A DNA stretch of 64,000 nucleotides. Source: Hyperoplus lanceolatus (Eukaryota; Chordata; Actinopteri; Uranoscopiformes; Ammodytidae). A program made the position numbers and the translations under genes. The stretch is from assembly GCA_026929865.2 (NCBI GenBank), contig CM049404.1:6839001-6903000 (forward strand), in the 5' to 3' direction. Every line of letters starts with the position of its first letter. Positions within the stretch are counted from its first letter, which is position 1. Below are positions 1-12,228 of this stretch, one piece after another. The notes beneath the pieces were generated by a model that ran no database searches, was not told the origin of the DNA, and saw only the letters and a list, made by a program, of their open reading frames with translations.

Positions 1-342
1 TGAACTTTGCCTCTGTAGGTTCACGAATGAAATGTTTTGAAATTAAAAGTGGCTACGAGGAACTTTCTGTTTGTGTTCATTCTAGCACCCCTTTGGACAA
101 AAGCGGTAGTGTTTTCATTACGCCAGCTGTTGTTCCTGGGTGAGCGTACACGGGCAAAGTTATTAAAAAACTATATAAAAATTGCATTATATGCAGTGAC
201 GTTCTCGTTTGCTGTTACATGTGTATGATCATCAGAGGAAAGATTCAACCGTTTCAGAAATATTTAAAAGTTCCTCTGAGCTACCTTAATTGTAATTTTC
301 TCTAGACAACTCTAATCACCATAGAATGAATGCTCTACTCAC
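1..342 (-). other. Partial last intron of the krt18-like gene
   Basis: This lies downstream of the exon 6 donor (GTGAGT on the minus strand, at 342-337). No tail-coding sequence of keratin type is recognisable in any frame. The only candidate is a weak acceptor at 13-14, followed by bases whose joined reading would be L-G-K-V, too short to judge. Confidence 0.6.
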
Positions 343-3300
343 AGGAAGTCCTCTCCATCCAGCAGCCGTCTGTATGTCGCGATCTCGGCCTCTAGCTTCA
401 TCTTCATGTTGAGCAGGGCCTCGTACTCCTGCGTCTGCTGGCCAATGTTGTTACGCAGCTGTGTGAGCTCCGCCTCCAGACCCAGAAGGATTGTGTTAAG
501 AGACTCGATCTCCATGTTGTAGCGCATATCTGTGTCCCTCAGTGTGCCCTCCAGAGAGCCTTTCTGTGAGCAAAGAGAAAGAGAAGATCTAGGGTTAAAC
601 AGTAAGCCCAGGCCGTGATTACAGCTCCATAGAGACGGGGTTGCCTGTGTCAACAAAGTAAACGTGAGAGACTTGAAGTGAGAGTGCTGAGTTAAGCATT
701 TGCAGGGAGTAAAGATAAGTGTTTGTTGGGCAAAATGAAGTGTGTCTGCTGACTGTGTGCTTTCTTCTCACCAAGCTCCTCTGTGACTCTAGTTCGATCT
801 CCAGGGTCTGCAGTTGTCTTCGCAGGTCATTCACCTCTGTCTGGGCGCCCTTCAGGGCCTCTGTGTTCATGTTGACCTGCGTCTGCACTTCTGTGATCTG
901 AAATAGGGATTGACAGTAAACAATAAGTAAAAGATTATTCAAGGAACTTTTGTGTGTGAAAGGAACGTCCATGTTTCCAAAAGATAGTTTCTTGTTATCA
1001 ACTGTTTACCTGGGATTCATGCCATGTCTTGAGTTCATCCTGGTTCTGCTGTGCCATCTTCTCGTACTTGGCCCTTAATTCTGCCATGAGCGCAGCCAGG
1101 TCAGGCCCTTTATGAGAGTCAACATCCACGTGGACACCCGACTGGGAAATCTGGCTACGAAGCTCCATAACATCCTAAAATAATAAGAATGGATGGAGAA
1201 ATGAATAAACAGAATCACAATCTTTTATTTTAAAAGGTCCATGTGAAATATTTCAATGATTTCAACCATATAGAGCAAAGGTAAGATGTTACTGGTTCTA
1301 CTTCTAAAGACTTGATTGTATTGAGCTGTGTGACCAAGCATTGACTCCTTGTCTCTTTCTTCTCGCAAACACCCAAGTCCTTCAGCAAACACACGGTTCT
1401 GTTTTGACTCGTCCACTTCAATTATAGTCATTTAAATTCTTTGGTGTTTTTACCAAATATGAATGTAAACCATTTTTTACGATAAGACTTCCCACATAAT
1501 TCACATTCAGATATTTCATTTTCTCAAGCTTGAATTTAAGAACGCACGGCTGCAGTCGTGGCATAGTGTGATGTGTGTAGCTTAACCATACGTGGTGATG
1601 ATGTTGAAAGGGCGTTATTGTGACCTAATGGTAAGCACATATTTATACAGGTCTTGTGAAGGTAAACATGTTCGCTAAAATAATACCCGCAGGTCTTTTA
1701 AAGGTGTCCTTTGTTTGGAATTCATTACACTTTGTTGAAAGGAGCACTTAAGTCAACACTGCAAACACAATCTTTGACCAAACTTTGCCTTTCATCAACT
1801 AAATTCCCTTGAGATCCCTTTTTTTTCTAAAACATCTAATTGCAACAAGTGATTGGGCCCTACATCAACAAACAATATCCTACTATTGTTATAACCGTTG
1901 TGGTTATTACAGATGAGAGAATTCTGCGTTTTTGCAAATTAGAGTTAAGCATTTTATCCTATTAATATATGCCTCAAGATGATTTTTCCCACTTCAAACT
2001 TTAACTTTGGAGATTACTTATTTAGACATGGATATTTATCATTATAGAGAAATACTTTTCAAACCAAGTTTTGGGGGCTTTAAAGTTGAGATTTTCAGAA
2101 TCCTTTTTTTGTTGCCCAAACAACATTAAATTGTCTTGGTGTTTTGGTGCTTAACGAATGTCATCATACTCACATTTTCATGGTTCTTCCTGAGGTGAAT
2201 GAGCTCCTCCTTCAGGGTTTCGATCTCGCTCTCCAGGTTCATGCGGCTCAGGTTGGTGTCGTCGATCAGCTTCCTCAGACCCACGATGTCGGCCTCCACC
2301 GACTGGCGGATGGCAAGCTCTGACTCAAATCTACACAGCACACAGAGCAGGGCGGTGAGGACAACTTCAAAGCTACGGCTACAGCTGCTCAAATACCAAC
2401 TTTGTGAATAATCTACTCATCAGAACCTGTACTAACTAAACAACTCACTGACTGACTGACGATACTGAATGGACATACTGTTCACATAGTCACTAACACT
2501 ATTTTTTATGACAAGTTTTAATATACATGGTCCTTATTGGTTGGTTGTTGTTGGTCATTTCATTTTATGATGTCAAAAACACAAAAACAAAACTTGAAAT
2601 ATTTTCTATGTTTTATAGAATCTTTTTGATTTTGCACTACAAGTCTAATGTTGAAGCCTAAACCTTATTTGGTTAGCATGATCTATTCTTCCATTTATTT
2701 GCCCACTCTGTTTGCTATGACATTTATTGTTTGAACCCAATAAACTGTCTTTATCATCAGCGATGATGCAAAGGTGATGACTAAAAGACAAATAACTATC
2801 TCCATACACCATGACACTGTGTATGTATCCTACACTCCTTTCAGCAGTGGACCAGCTGTCTAAGACTTACTTCACTCTGAAGTCATCGGCAGCCAGGCGA
2901 GCGTTGTCAATGTTGAGAACCAGGCGGGCATTATCAGTGGTGGCATCAAACACCTAGAAAAGGTTTGGAAAAGAAAGAGAGTCATTTAATGTCAAACTGA
3001 GGACAGGGGCCATCACATACAACCAACAACTGGGTGAATGTACAGAGCTGACAAAGAGGTTTTTTAGTTTTATTATCTTTGTTGTTTGACATTTTGTAAA
3101 ATGTAATAAAGACGTTTTGCCATTTAAGAACAAAATCGTAAAATATAGTCCTGGTTAATTGCCTAATTTTTTGGGGTATTTATTTATCAATGTGTACCAA
3201 ACACATGGATGTAATTTGATGGAGGTAAATAGTAATAGGTTTAGTGTTGAGAGAAGAAGTGCCTTGTCTATGTGTGTAGTGAGTTCAGAGCCAGCAGGCC

Positions 3301-5867
3301 CCTTCAGTAAAACAGATGGTTACACTATTTGCTTTAGCAGTCGTGGTTGGGTAGATAAGAGCTGGGATGGATGGCAGGGCAGGTATCAAGGTGACAAAGT
3401 CCATGAGCCAATCAGAGGCTGCCAGGCAACGTCTGGCCTGTGGCTGCTGAGCAACAGGATCTCAGGTGATTTGCATGAGGAAGGTGGTGGTGATGGTGGT
3501 TGTGCGTTTGTGCAAGCTTGGCCATGTGAATGCATGTATGTGTGTGTGTGTTTAAATGGATGGTTGACTGTGCGTGGGCTAGGTACTGGAAAGGGATGTG
3601 TGAATGTTGGCGTGAGAGGCTGTCTTTCCTAAGACAGGGGTGGAGGAGGAAGGCCCCATCTGAGTAAAGTTTGCATCACAGCAAAATAAAAAGGCTGTTT
3701 TGACCATGGGCTGTTTGGACAAACTGAGGCCCTTGGCTAGAATAAACAAAACCTCATGTTGTGACACTGAGGCTGCTCTCTGTGCTGCTCCCATGAGAAA
3801 AAAAAAGATTCAAAAAAGGCCTTCCCTTTGTGGCAATGCAAAAACGTACAGTTTTAAAATGCTGAACACAGTATTTGTGTCTCCAGTTGGGCTCGACTAG
3901 AATGTTCCATTTTGAAACTGCTACTAAATATAGTTTTACATTTGCAGCAGGATGTGGGTTACTCAGTAACACTAACCAATTCTCATTCAAAGGGGGGAAA
4001 GCTGGAATGAATGATTTATAAATGTTCCTGGTTGTGTCATGTCTTCACTTACTTTCAATTGTTAAATGTTTCTGAACCATAAATGAACTGAATGTACTTG
4101 TGTGGGGCGTACCAGGTAAGTGTGAAATGTTTGTTGGTTATCAGATTAATTACTTATAAAATACAAAACTAACATGCTCCACCTTACAAAAAGGGATCCG
4201 AATCCCATTAGGTGAGTTGACTTTCTCCTTATTTCCCCTTCCCTACCTTATCAGCCTATGTGTAATGTATACACAGTAGCAGTGACTGTACGCAATGTTC
4301 AGTCCTATTGTGCAGCAAACATCACACTGTTTGTGTTACACTAAACAAAGCGGAAAAAGGTAGTTAGGGGCCTGTGATGTGTGGGCCCTGCAGGCTGACC
4401 CTTAATGGTCTGTTAGGTTCCTGTTGTTTTGTTGTTTCTCTCTGCTTTCCTGTCTCTCTGACCACTGATGTTCCAACATTCCTCAGCTACACTGTTTCCG
4501 GTTAAGCCCTCAGCCCCTGGCCCCTATGTGCCTATGAAGCCCCCAATCAACCCCCTCTGTTATAAAAACTACAGTGGAGCAGTAACCCTGAGTAGTGATG
4601 GAGTTACATTTAGGTACAAAATAAATTGCTTTCAACCCATTTGCAGTGTAAATACCTTCAAGATACCGTTGTCTTTGTTGGTGCAGTAATTGGAATAGTT
4701 AATGGCATCTAGGGGTGAGCTTGTCAATGCTCCCTTGCTAACCCCTCCCTTTTGAATAATTACAAAAGCTACAGTGGCCTTCAAGGACAAGCAGCTTGTT
4801 ACTAAAAATGGTATCATCCACCACTGCCTCAGGTATTTCACAATACTTCCACAAGGTGAAGATAGTTATTTATTCTATAGTACTTCTTATTCGTCTTCTT
4901 GGTGCATTTTTCCAGGACGCCCAATACATTGAAATGGGTAAAGCTGTTAGGTTTGTCCATTCTGTCTTACTGTTGAAATATGGTGGTGCAACATGGAAGC
5001 CTCAGCCAAAGCAGCCATATTGGCAATACCAATCTACTATGTAGATATAAAAGCCTCATTCTAGGGTCATCAAATAAACAATAACTTTAATTTTCAAGTG
5101 ATTATACACTAATTAAAACATACTAAATTAGATTCTATTTCTACCACTTCTTTTCTGACAGAATGCCAATAAATTCTACACACTGTACCTTTAAGTCACA
5201 CTTACTGTACAGCATCTTATCTATACATTTAGCATCTCCATAACTCACCGTGGGCTTCATCTTTCAATTCATCCATCCACATTCCCACCCTCCCTTTAGC
5301 TCCATCCAACTCCCCCACTCACATGCCACTGCTCAAAACTTAATAAATCATCTCATGTACATTTCCCAGGCCCGCTCTAACCAACCATTCCTTCCCATAG
5401 TAACCCCCGCTCACCTTCTTCCTCAGGTCGTCGAGGATGACCTGGTACTTGCTGTAGTCTCTGAAGTCGGGTCCGCTCTTCTCCATGGCCTCCTTGATCT
5501 TGATCTCCAGAGTGTGGTTGGCTGTCTCCAGGTTCCTCACTGTCTCCAGGTAGTTGGCCAGACGGTCGTTGAGGCCCTGCATGGCGAACTTCTCGTTGCC
5601 CATGATGTCGGCGCTGTTCCCGCTCACCTGGACACTGCTGCTGCTGGAGAAGCCCCCAGATCCAGACCCCATACCCATCCCCATCCCCATGCCTGATCCC
5701 AGTCTGCTGCTGGAAGAGACGCTGATGCGGCTCCCACCGGCCCCACCGTGGATGGTCGGGGCCCTGCCGTAGATGGGGGCAGCAGAGGTCCGGGTGACGG
5801 ACATAGCTGGAGACCTGCTACTAGTGGAGGAGCGCACCGAGTACGAAGATTGCCTGGAGGTGTGCAT
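343..5867 (-). CDS. krt18: Type I keratin, keratin-18 group (six coding exons; 3' end off window)
   Basis: This is an acidic type I intermediate-filament protein that pairs one-to-one with a type II keratin (K8) in the cytoplasm of simple epithelia. Exons in transcript order, all with GT-AG introns: 5867-5415 (453 bp), 2953-2871 (83), 2330-2174 (157), 1174-1010 (165), 897-772 (126) and 563-343 (221). From exon 2 on, these are the standard type I keratin exon lengths, and they join in one open frame of 401 codons plus 2 bases. Residues 1-90 are a Ser/Gly head with a GMGMGM run (59-66). The rod begins near 91, with the helix-initiation motif [16 protein letters not shown] at 99-114, and ends at [16 protein letters not shown] (385-400). 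The start is the first ATG after the TATA box and opens directly into a keratin head. The tail exon(s) and stop are missing; a weak acceptor at 13-14 could begin the next exon at position 12. Teleosts carry several krt18 copies, so the exact paralogue is not settled. Confidence 0.93.
1175..2173 (-). other. krt18 intron 3 (999 bp)
   Basis: AT-rich intron between the 157-bp and 165-bp exons. I see no repeat family, no second gene and no conserved-looking block. The short open frames in it have no recognisable domain. Confidence 0.7.
2331..2870 (-). other. krt18 intron 2 (540 bp)
   Basis: Anonymous AT-rich intron with GT-AG borders. Nothing further is recognisable. Confidence 0.7.
2954..5414 (-). 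other. krt18 intron 1 (2,461 bp)
   Basis: Longest intron of the gene. It contains a short GT run near 3541 and otherwise anonymous sequence. In mammalian KRT18 the first intron carries enhancer elements, so this is a reasonable place to look for conserved regulatory sequence, but no specific site can be named by eye. Confidence 0.6.
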
Positions 5868-5997
5868 TGTTGCTGGTGGAGTGTGATAACTCAGAGAGAT
5901 GAGAGTGTGAGAGAGAGAGGCACAGGCTGGGCAGGCAGGCAATGAATTGGGAGAGCTCACACAGACAGAAGGCAGGAGGAGAGGGGAAGCTGTGTAA

Positions 5998-6006
5998 CTA
6001 TATAAA
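5998..6006 (-). promoter_or_regulatory. TATA box of the krt18-like gene
   Basis: Read on the minus strand, this is TTTATATAG, about 130 bp upstream of the keratin start codon. It predicts transcription starting near 5970-5975 and a 5' leader of about 105 nt with no intron. TATA-driven promoters with short leaders are usual for keratins. Position and motif are seen directly; the function is inferred. Confidence 0.65.
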
Positions 6007-8818
6007 CCTTGTGGGCCCTCAGGTCCGCCTCCCAAAGAACACTCCCCCTACAACCCAAAAGAGTCACCGCCCTCTTTTCCACAGAGGCCTAAACCGCAGG
6101 AACTGCTCTCAGCCATCACAGCGTGCCTTTGTCCTTCACAGAACCTCCCAAGTTGAGTTGGATGTACATTCTGAGGACTGGCTGGAACTCAGTAACTTGG
6201 AGTTCTGTTCATAGTTTTTATACATGATTGATACTAAATAATACTTGGCCCATACTGGTGAAACAGTATTCATCCAATAAGTATATTCTATAATTTTATT
6301 TCAACTCCCCAAGAGATATAAACGTCCAATATGTAACATTTATGAAGTTCTTTACAAGATATATTGTATATGGGTGAATGGGTTGCAATGAAAAATGAGA
6401 CCTTCCCAAACTTTCACCATTGCCTTAAACATAGACTAAATTTATTTGTATGAGAAGTAACTCCCAATCCCAATTATGTCCAGCAAAATGAAGCTGCATT
6501 AACAAACATTTCTCTTTAGCCACCCACATAGGACTCATCAGATCTAAGTCATCGGTTGCTCAACACCCCCATGCCTGCAAACCTTGACATATCGGCGAGA
6601 CGGCATCTACTTTGATGAAATGTAATTGAGACATGCTACAGGATCGGTTCAGTGAGCAATGCATACTGTCAAGCATTTCCTCACTGTCTTTAGTGACTGT
6701 GAGATCAGGCCATGTCACACCTGGACAGCCTTGCATCTCATTCTACTGTCGTCAATAGAGATAAAAAAAAGAATTGGATCATCAGGATGCTGTCATCAAA
6801 GTCTCGTAACATTGATTTGAATGTATATGTGTGTTTGCTGTTAAATTTGTTATGGAAAGAACACTTTATATACATCTGCACTCACGTCAAATGGTTTTAA
6901 TAGGCCACATACCGAGGGTTTACATTTTATTAGACCCGTAAGTATAGGTCATGCAGCTAAGAACACTTTGATTTCATTGTATTAATGTATTGATATCTAT
7001 ATCTAGAAATACATTAATACAAATCTGTCCAGACCTGACTTGTATCTATAATGGTGACCTGGAACTGTGGGTAAATCCATCTGGAGATCCAGAAACAGTG
7101 CCATGCATTTAAAAAGTGATATGATCCTTTGAAGCCATGATAGTTCATAAACCTGGACAAACACATAGTGTCACATTAGATAAGAGTTTTCAGGTGATAA
7201 GGTAGCTCCACATGTTATGTAGAGTACAGTTTGTTATTTATCCCTCATGGCCGGATGTGTGTCCGATTGTCCCCATCCCATTAAGGATATGGTCAAACAA
7301 AGGCACATTCCACATTCTCCTTGGTTAATAGGTAGGAACAATGATTGTTTTTAAATCAGTAAACATTATTCCAGAAGCCCCCCTGAAGGTTTTCCTCACT
7401 TGATACATCTGAAGCTATACTTCTTATCAATATTGTAACAAAGTCAGGACCTAACTGTATTTCACCTTCCTTCTTCTGCTGTTTTTGGTTTATTTGCAGT
7501 TCCTTTTGTTGCTAATTTATTGTTAAGAAAAAACAGGGAAGCTTGTGTTTGGGTTGTTTTTATACGTCTGTATGCAATCAAAGCTTGTTTCACAGGGTGC
7601 AAACCATGAGGAAACAAACAAGTCTAGTTCTGCCCACAACGTATTCTGTGTCAACATCAATAGGCTCTCTGGTTGTCTGTAGTCATGTTCAGTCTCATCC
7701 ATGCGCCAAGTCTCTTGTTTGTTTTCCAGGAAGGAACAGGATATTAAAGTATAAAGAGCTTCCCATGAAATCAAAACCACTCTTGTTCTAGAAGCAAGCA
7801 AGCAAACTAAAGGGGAGTCCTGCTAATCATAGCAATAAAGTGGCTTCACAAGAGGTTGACTCAAAACATGTATTATAATAAGTGAGGGATAATGTATAGC
7901 AAATATTCATTTAGAAACGCTTTTATTGCTGACGATTAGTCCACTACGGTCGGAACTTACTCAAAAGCAACGGTAACTTTGTGAACATGCAGCCAAAGTT
8001 ACTCAAGTCATCTTGACTGGAGTCTTTTCAGACATTCACCATGACTAAGAGGTTCACTGCTCTCCACATACATTCGAAGTCATGTCGAAAAAGTATTCCA
8101 TTGTTTTTTGAAGGAGCAGTTGCCCTAACTGTTTGTAGACATCTGTCTGCGGATTGATACGGCAGGAAGTGATCCTTCAAACAATGACGTAGGGCCTTAG
8201 CAACAGTCCATTATCCGTGACTGTGGTCATTAGCGAGAAATGTCTGACCTTAGAATGCAGCGATTGACCAATCAGAACACAAGATGTATCGGTGCCGTGT
8301 AATAAATATTAACAATGCAATCATGTTATTTTGTAAGCTGTTCTAGAGGGCCTTTGTTATTCATACAGACAATACAGAAAAAGCGGCACACATATGGAAA
8401 GAGAAACAGAGATAAAAATCAAGGTGGAGTGACGGATAGAAGACAAGATGATGTACTTCTGATAAACATAAACCTCAGGGCGCCTGCGTCTTTTTCCAAA
8501 GGTGGCTAATCCCAATTCCAGACGAAAGCAGCAGCGGTCACAGCAGGGTCTTTTCATGGTTGGCCACTTGTGGCTTAGTGTTTTCATTTGTCTAGCAATG
8601 CCTGCAGTGTTTTGGCTGGTACTGAGAGGAGAGCTGTCAGGAGCAGATAAGAGCTCAAAAAGTTTTCAAACTCACTCTATGAGTAAGAAATATGTGGTGG
8701 AGTTTACTGTAGGCTTAAGGTTCAGTGCTTTCCCTTGAGTATATATTTTGTGATGTTATCACAGAGTTATTGAATGGAGGTGATTCTTTTAAAGATGTTC
8801 ACTAATCTCATGTCTCAA
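6007..8818. other. Intergenic DNA upstream of krt18, no gene seen
   Basis: No coding exon or recognisable mobile element. It contains one strong inverted repeat at 6977-7022. The proximal few hundred bases are where krt18 control sequences would be expected. Confidence 0.5.
6977..7022. repeat. 15-bp perfect inverted repeat with 16-bp spacer
   Basis: Arms 6977-6991 (TTGTATTAATGTATT) and 7008-7022 (its exact reverse complement) flank an AT-rich spacer. No surrounding element was recognised. Confidence 0.7.
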
Positions 8819-8821
8819 AGT

Positions 8822-9610
8822 GGCTGTGTTCGGAAAGCCATACTAGCGTCCTACATCCTACATACTCACCATCTATATACTGCATATTGTCTACTCAAAG
8901 AGTGATTGTGTATGCGAGGTGCGTCGAAACGTTTTCAGTTGAAGTATACTCAAGCGATGAGGAATTTCTTCTTCTTCTTATAAGATTCAGGCAGTTTAGA
9001 CGCTGTTAAGCATATAACCGCCCTCTACAGGTTAGATATTGAACTAGATGTATACAGTCCTGTGTTCATCATCTGTGTTTTAGACCTCTTGTTTTATAAT
9101 TAGGCCTATGTTTTGAGGCGGAGGATCCCTCCGACGCTCTCTGTCCGGCTCATCACAGCACACAGCACTGTGAGTTGAGCTGGACGAGCCGCGGTGTGTG
9201 AAACGGTGATCTGTTCTGATCTCTCTCTACTATCAGACTCACATCACTCATTTCACTTAGTAACTCTAATGTTGTTAGGTATTTATCTTCATCTCTTATC
9301 TATTGTAAGAGTTTATGAATGACTGCACGTAGCCTACAGTTGTCAGATCGCGGACCCCAAACAATGTTGTTGCCTAGCAACTTGCTCGAAAATATTTCAT
9401 TTTCCTGGGCGGGTAGAATTGACCCAGTGCATTGTGGGGCTGTTGAGTAGGAAAAGTATACAATCGATTCATACCCAAAATCTTCCCGGAAGTTAGTACT
9501 CATCCGGGAATTTCTCGCATACCCAAACTCGCATACCCAACCGTCACATACTCAAATTGAAGTCAAAATGAGTATGAGTAGGACGTTAGTATGGCTTTCC
9601 GAACACAGCC
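8822..9610. mobile_element. Non-autonomous DNA transposon, 3-bp target duplication (Harbinger-like)
   Basis: The ends are inverted repeats of 33 bp with one mismatch, starting GGCTGTGTTCGGAAAGCC. The element is flanked on both sides by AGT (8819-8821 and 9611-9613). A 3-bp duplication with GG-initial ends fits the PIF/Harbinger superfamily; CACTA elements also make 3-bp duplications. There is no transposase inside, so it depended on an enzyme supplied elsewhere. Ends and duplication are seen directly; the superfamily is inferred. Confidence 0.72.
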
Positions 9611-9613
9611 AGT

Positions 9614-11796
9614 GAGTTTGGTACGGTGCAGGAGCCGTGACATGGTTAGCTTAGCTCACGTTAGCGTTAGGATTAAAGGCAGTTGCAAAAAAGCTAGCAT
9701 GGATCTCTCAAGTGTGATTTTGTTTTGTTGCCTATCATTATCATGTGAAAGTCACTGATTGACACACATCTCGTTTGTTGAACTCGTATATAAACGGGAA
9801 AGTAAAAACAAAATGTCCAACATTGTGTGGGTTTACAGTGATGAAACTATGTCTAGGAGAATGGCCATTGGACATGCATGAGAGATAAGATGCTGCACTG
9901 AAGTATTTTCATGGTTTGATAAATATTGTCTGTCAAGAAAAACTTACAGCATATAACTCCCCTGAAAAGGAGTAATTGTGATTTTCATTTATATTTGCAT
10001 TCGATATCAAACAAACAAGATACAACGTTTATTTGTTTTAGTCGTGTTGGCAGACATACCTTTGAACTTTGGAAAAAGTCAGGCTATTTGCCCCCTACTT
10101 CCAGTCAGTTATGCCTATCCAAACACAGACGGGCATGGTTCCAGTCCATAGCTGGCGTCTAAATAAAAACCCTAACAAAACATTTACCGACATCTAAATT
10201 ATTCCACTGGTTAGGTGACTGGCTTAAAATGAGGATTAAACGTTTCTCACAGCCTCTCTCGACATTCTGACTTTTCCTTAGAATTCAATTCTATTATGCG
10301 GTGTGCCAATGTGACTATGGCTTTCACACTACCATGCCAAGTGATACGCGACGGTTGGGACATTTGACCCGGTGACACACCTGAATGGCTTGTTGAATCA
10401 CATATTTTCTGACCTTAGACAGCCCAAAAGAAACTGAGTGTGGTGTCATATCTCAGTGTTTGTGGGTCGGAAATTAACCCAACACCCAAATGACACCATT
10501 ATGAGACACATAAATGTTTTTCCTCTTTGTCCCCTGCTTTATCTTGACAGGACATACATGGTCTTCCATTTTAGCTGCTAGTACAACATTACTTCCATGT
10601 AAAATCAACATGGTCATGGTGTTGGCAAACATTCTCAAAGTGGATACGAATGGTTGCGCCTACAGTAACAAACCATCACCTCTCAACTGACAAGAGATCT
10701 TTGAATTTATTTAACTGACTGTTGTTGTGCTTCTTATTCATTCACGCTCTATTGATGTTCAACTGTGAAAAGGAATAATGCGTAAAAAAAACATGTTGTC
10801 CTTTGTCACAAACTTACCCCAAAGTTAATGGCCCAATATCAAGAATGTTTGTCTGTCATTACCGTGATAGTAATCACCCTCCATGAAGTCTTCCTCCCCC
10901 TGCTACACGCTATTCTATTTCATCTAGGGGCAGACCTAAGCTTCTTCCCACACATATAAACACAGTATTAAATCTATGGATGGCTTCAAATGTCTTTGTG
11001 TGTACATAGTTAAAGACAGATGGGGTATGAATGTTTTTTTAACTTAGGGTTTTTTAATGTTAAACTTTAAACTAGATTATAAAGTAACCATAGAACAATC
11101 CTTTATTGTTTTTTACATACTGTACTTATTTCCATTTTGTTTACTGTGAACATGTTATGAGTTGTCTTCATGCAGGAGTTTTTCTTCATGCAATTTTTCA
11201 TTGAGAAACATATAAATATTACTAAAGACCCCAAAAAGCTCAACTAGATGGTATGATTTAATGAAAATTTAAAATAAAAAAATTTAATGGAAAACCATAA
11301 ATATTTCATTAAATATCTGAATTGTGTTGAAGATACAGAGATTTCCATATACAGTAAAACGGTCTCCCTTTAAACACGGGTGACATACATGAAGATGTGT
11401 GCGTAGTGCTGGGCATGGGAGGGAGGGAGCCAGGCTCAACCTCTGTTGACTCAACTCCACCGTTCTTATCGACCTTGTGTCATAATGCCATTGATAATGA
11501 CGGATGCTGAGTCTGGGAAGTCACAAGACAGTCACACCTGCAGTACGACTAATGTTCTGCCAGGCAGTACTCTGGCGTTGGCTAGGTTTGTGGGCGGTTA
11601 TAAAAGGGTCAAATGTGTGGGTCCATATATGGTTTTAATGATATCAATGGGAAAGCCAATTGAAAAGCCATCATTTTCCTTGTTTGGACAGTGCTCTGTT
11701 TGGTTACAAAGGTTGTGTTTGTCGTTTATGCTTAGTAACAGTTATATGCTCATTCACCCCCGAAAGATGCAAACACTGATCCATCTGATGTTCCTC
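9614..11796. other. Intergenic DNA, no gene seen
   Basis: AT-rich anonymous sequence between two MITEs, with no exon-like frame and no clear repeat. Confidence 0.45.
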
Positions 11797-11800
11797 TTAA

Positions 11801-12224
11801 AGGTGAAGTAAGCGGTTTATTTATGTCAATATAAGTGTAAAATCACTCTTTATTCATACAGTGATCACTTACATAATGTGCGCGTTTCATAAAGCCGATC
11901 TTTCAGTCAGGTGCTTTGCATGTAATCGGCAAATAAACTTATTGTAGTATCCCGCAATTTTTATCCAATCAGAAGAGAGAACGCTACAAACATATGTGAA
12001 TGTGTATGATTCTACAATGGCAGAACAGGTAAAAATCCTTCCCTGTCTGTTTTGATGGTTTCTATCAGAATTTATCACACTTATGGATCTGAGATGATGC
12101 TAGATAACTTGCTGCTTGAAGACCGCAGTGCATTAATGTGGTGAAGTAGGGACGAGTGAGGGGACTGCTAACTGCAGTAACTGACAGGAAGTTAGCTAAA
12201 AGAACCATTCCGCTTAGAGCACCT
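11801..12224. mobile_element. MITE with TTAA target duplication
   Basis: A 424-bp element with imperfect inverted ends: the left begins AGGTGAAGTAAGCGG and the right end, reversed, begins AGGTGCTCTAAGCGG. It is bracketed by TTAA (11797-11800 and 12225-12228). TTAA duplications occur in the piggyBac and Kolobok superfamilies. No coding capacity. Confidence 0.7.
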
Positions 12225-12228
12225 TTAA

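Noticed and set aside
3159..3632. 157-codon open frame
   Set aside because: Sits inside krt18 intron 1 and includes a GT run; no recognisable protein.
5250..5696. 148-codon plus-strand open frame
   Set aside because: Antisense to krt18 exon 1; open because of the repetitive Gly/Ser/Met coding.
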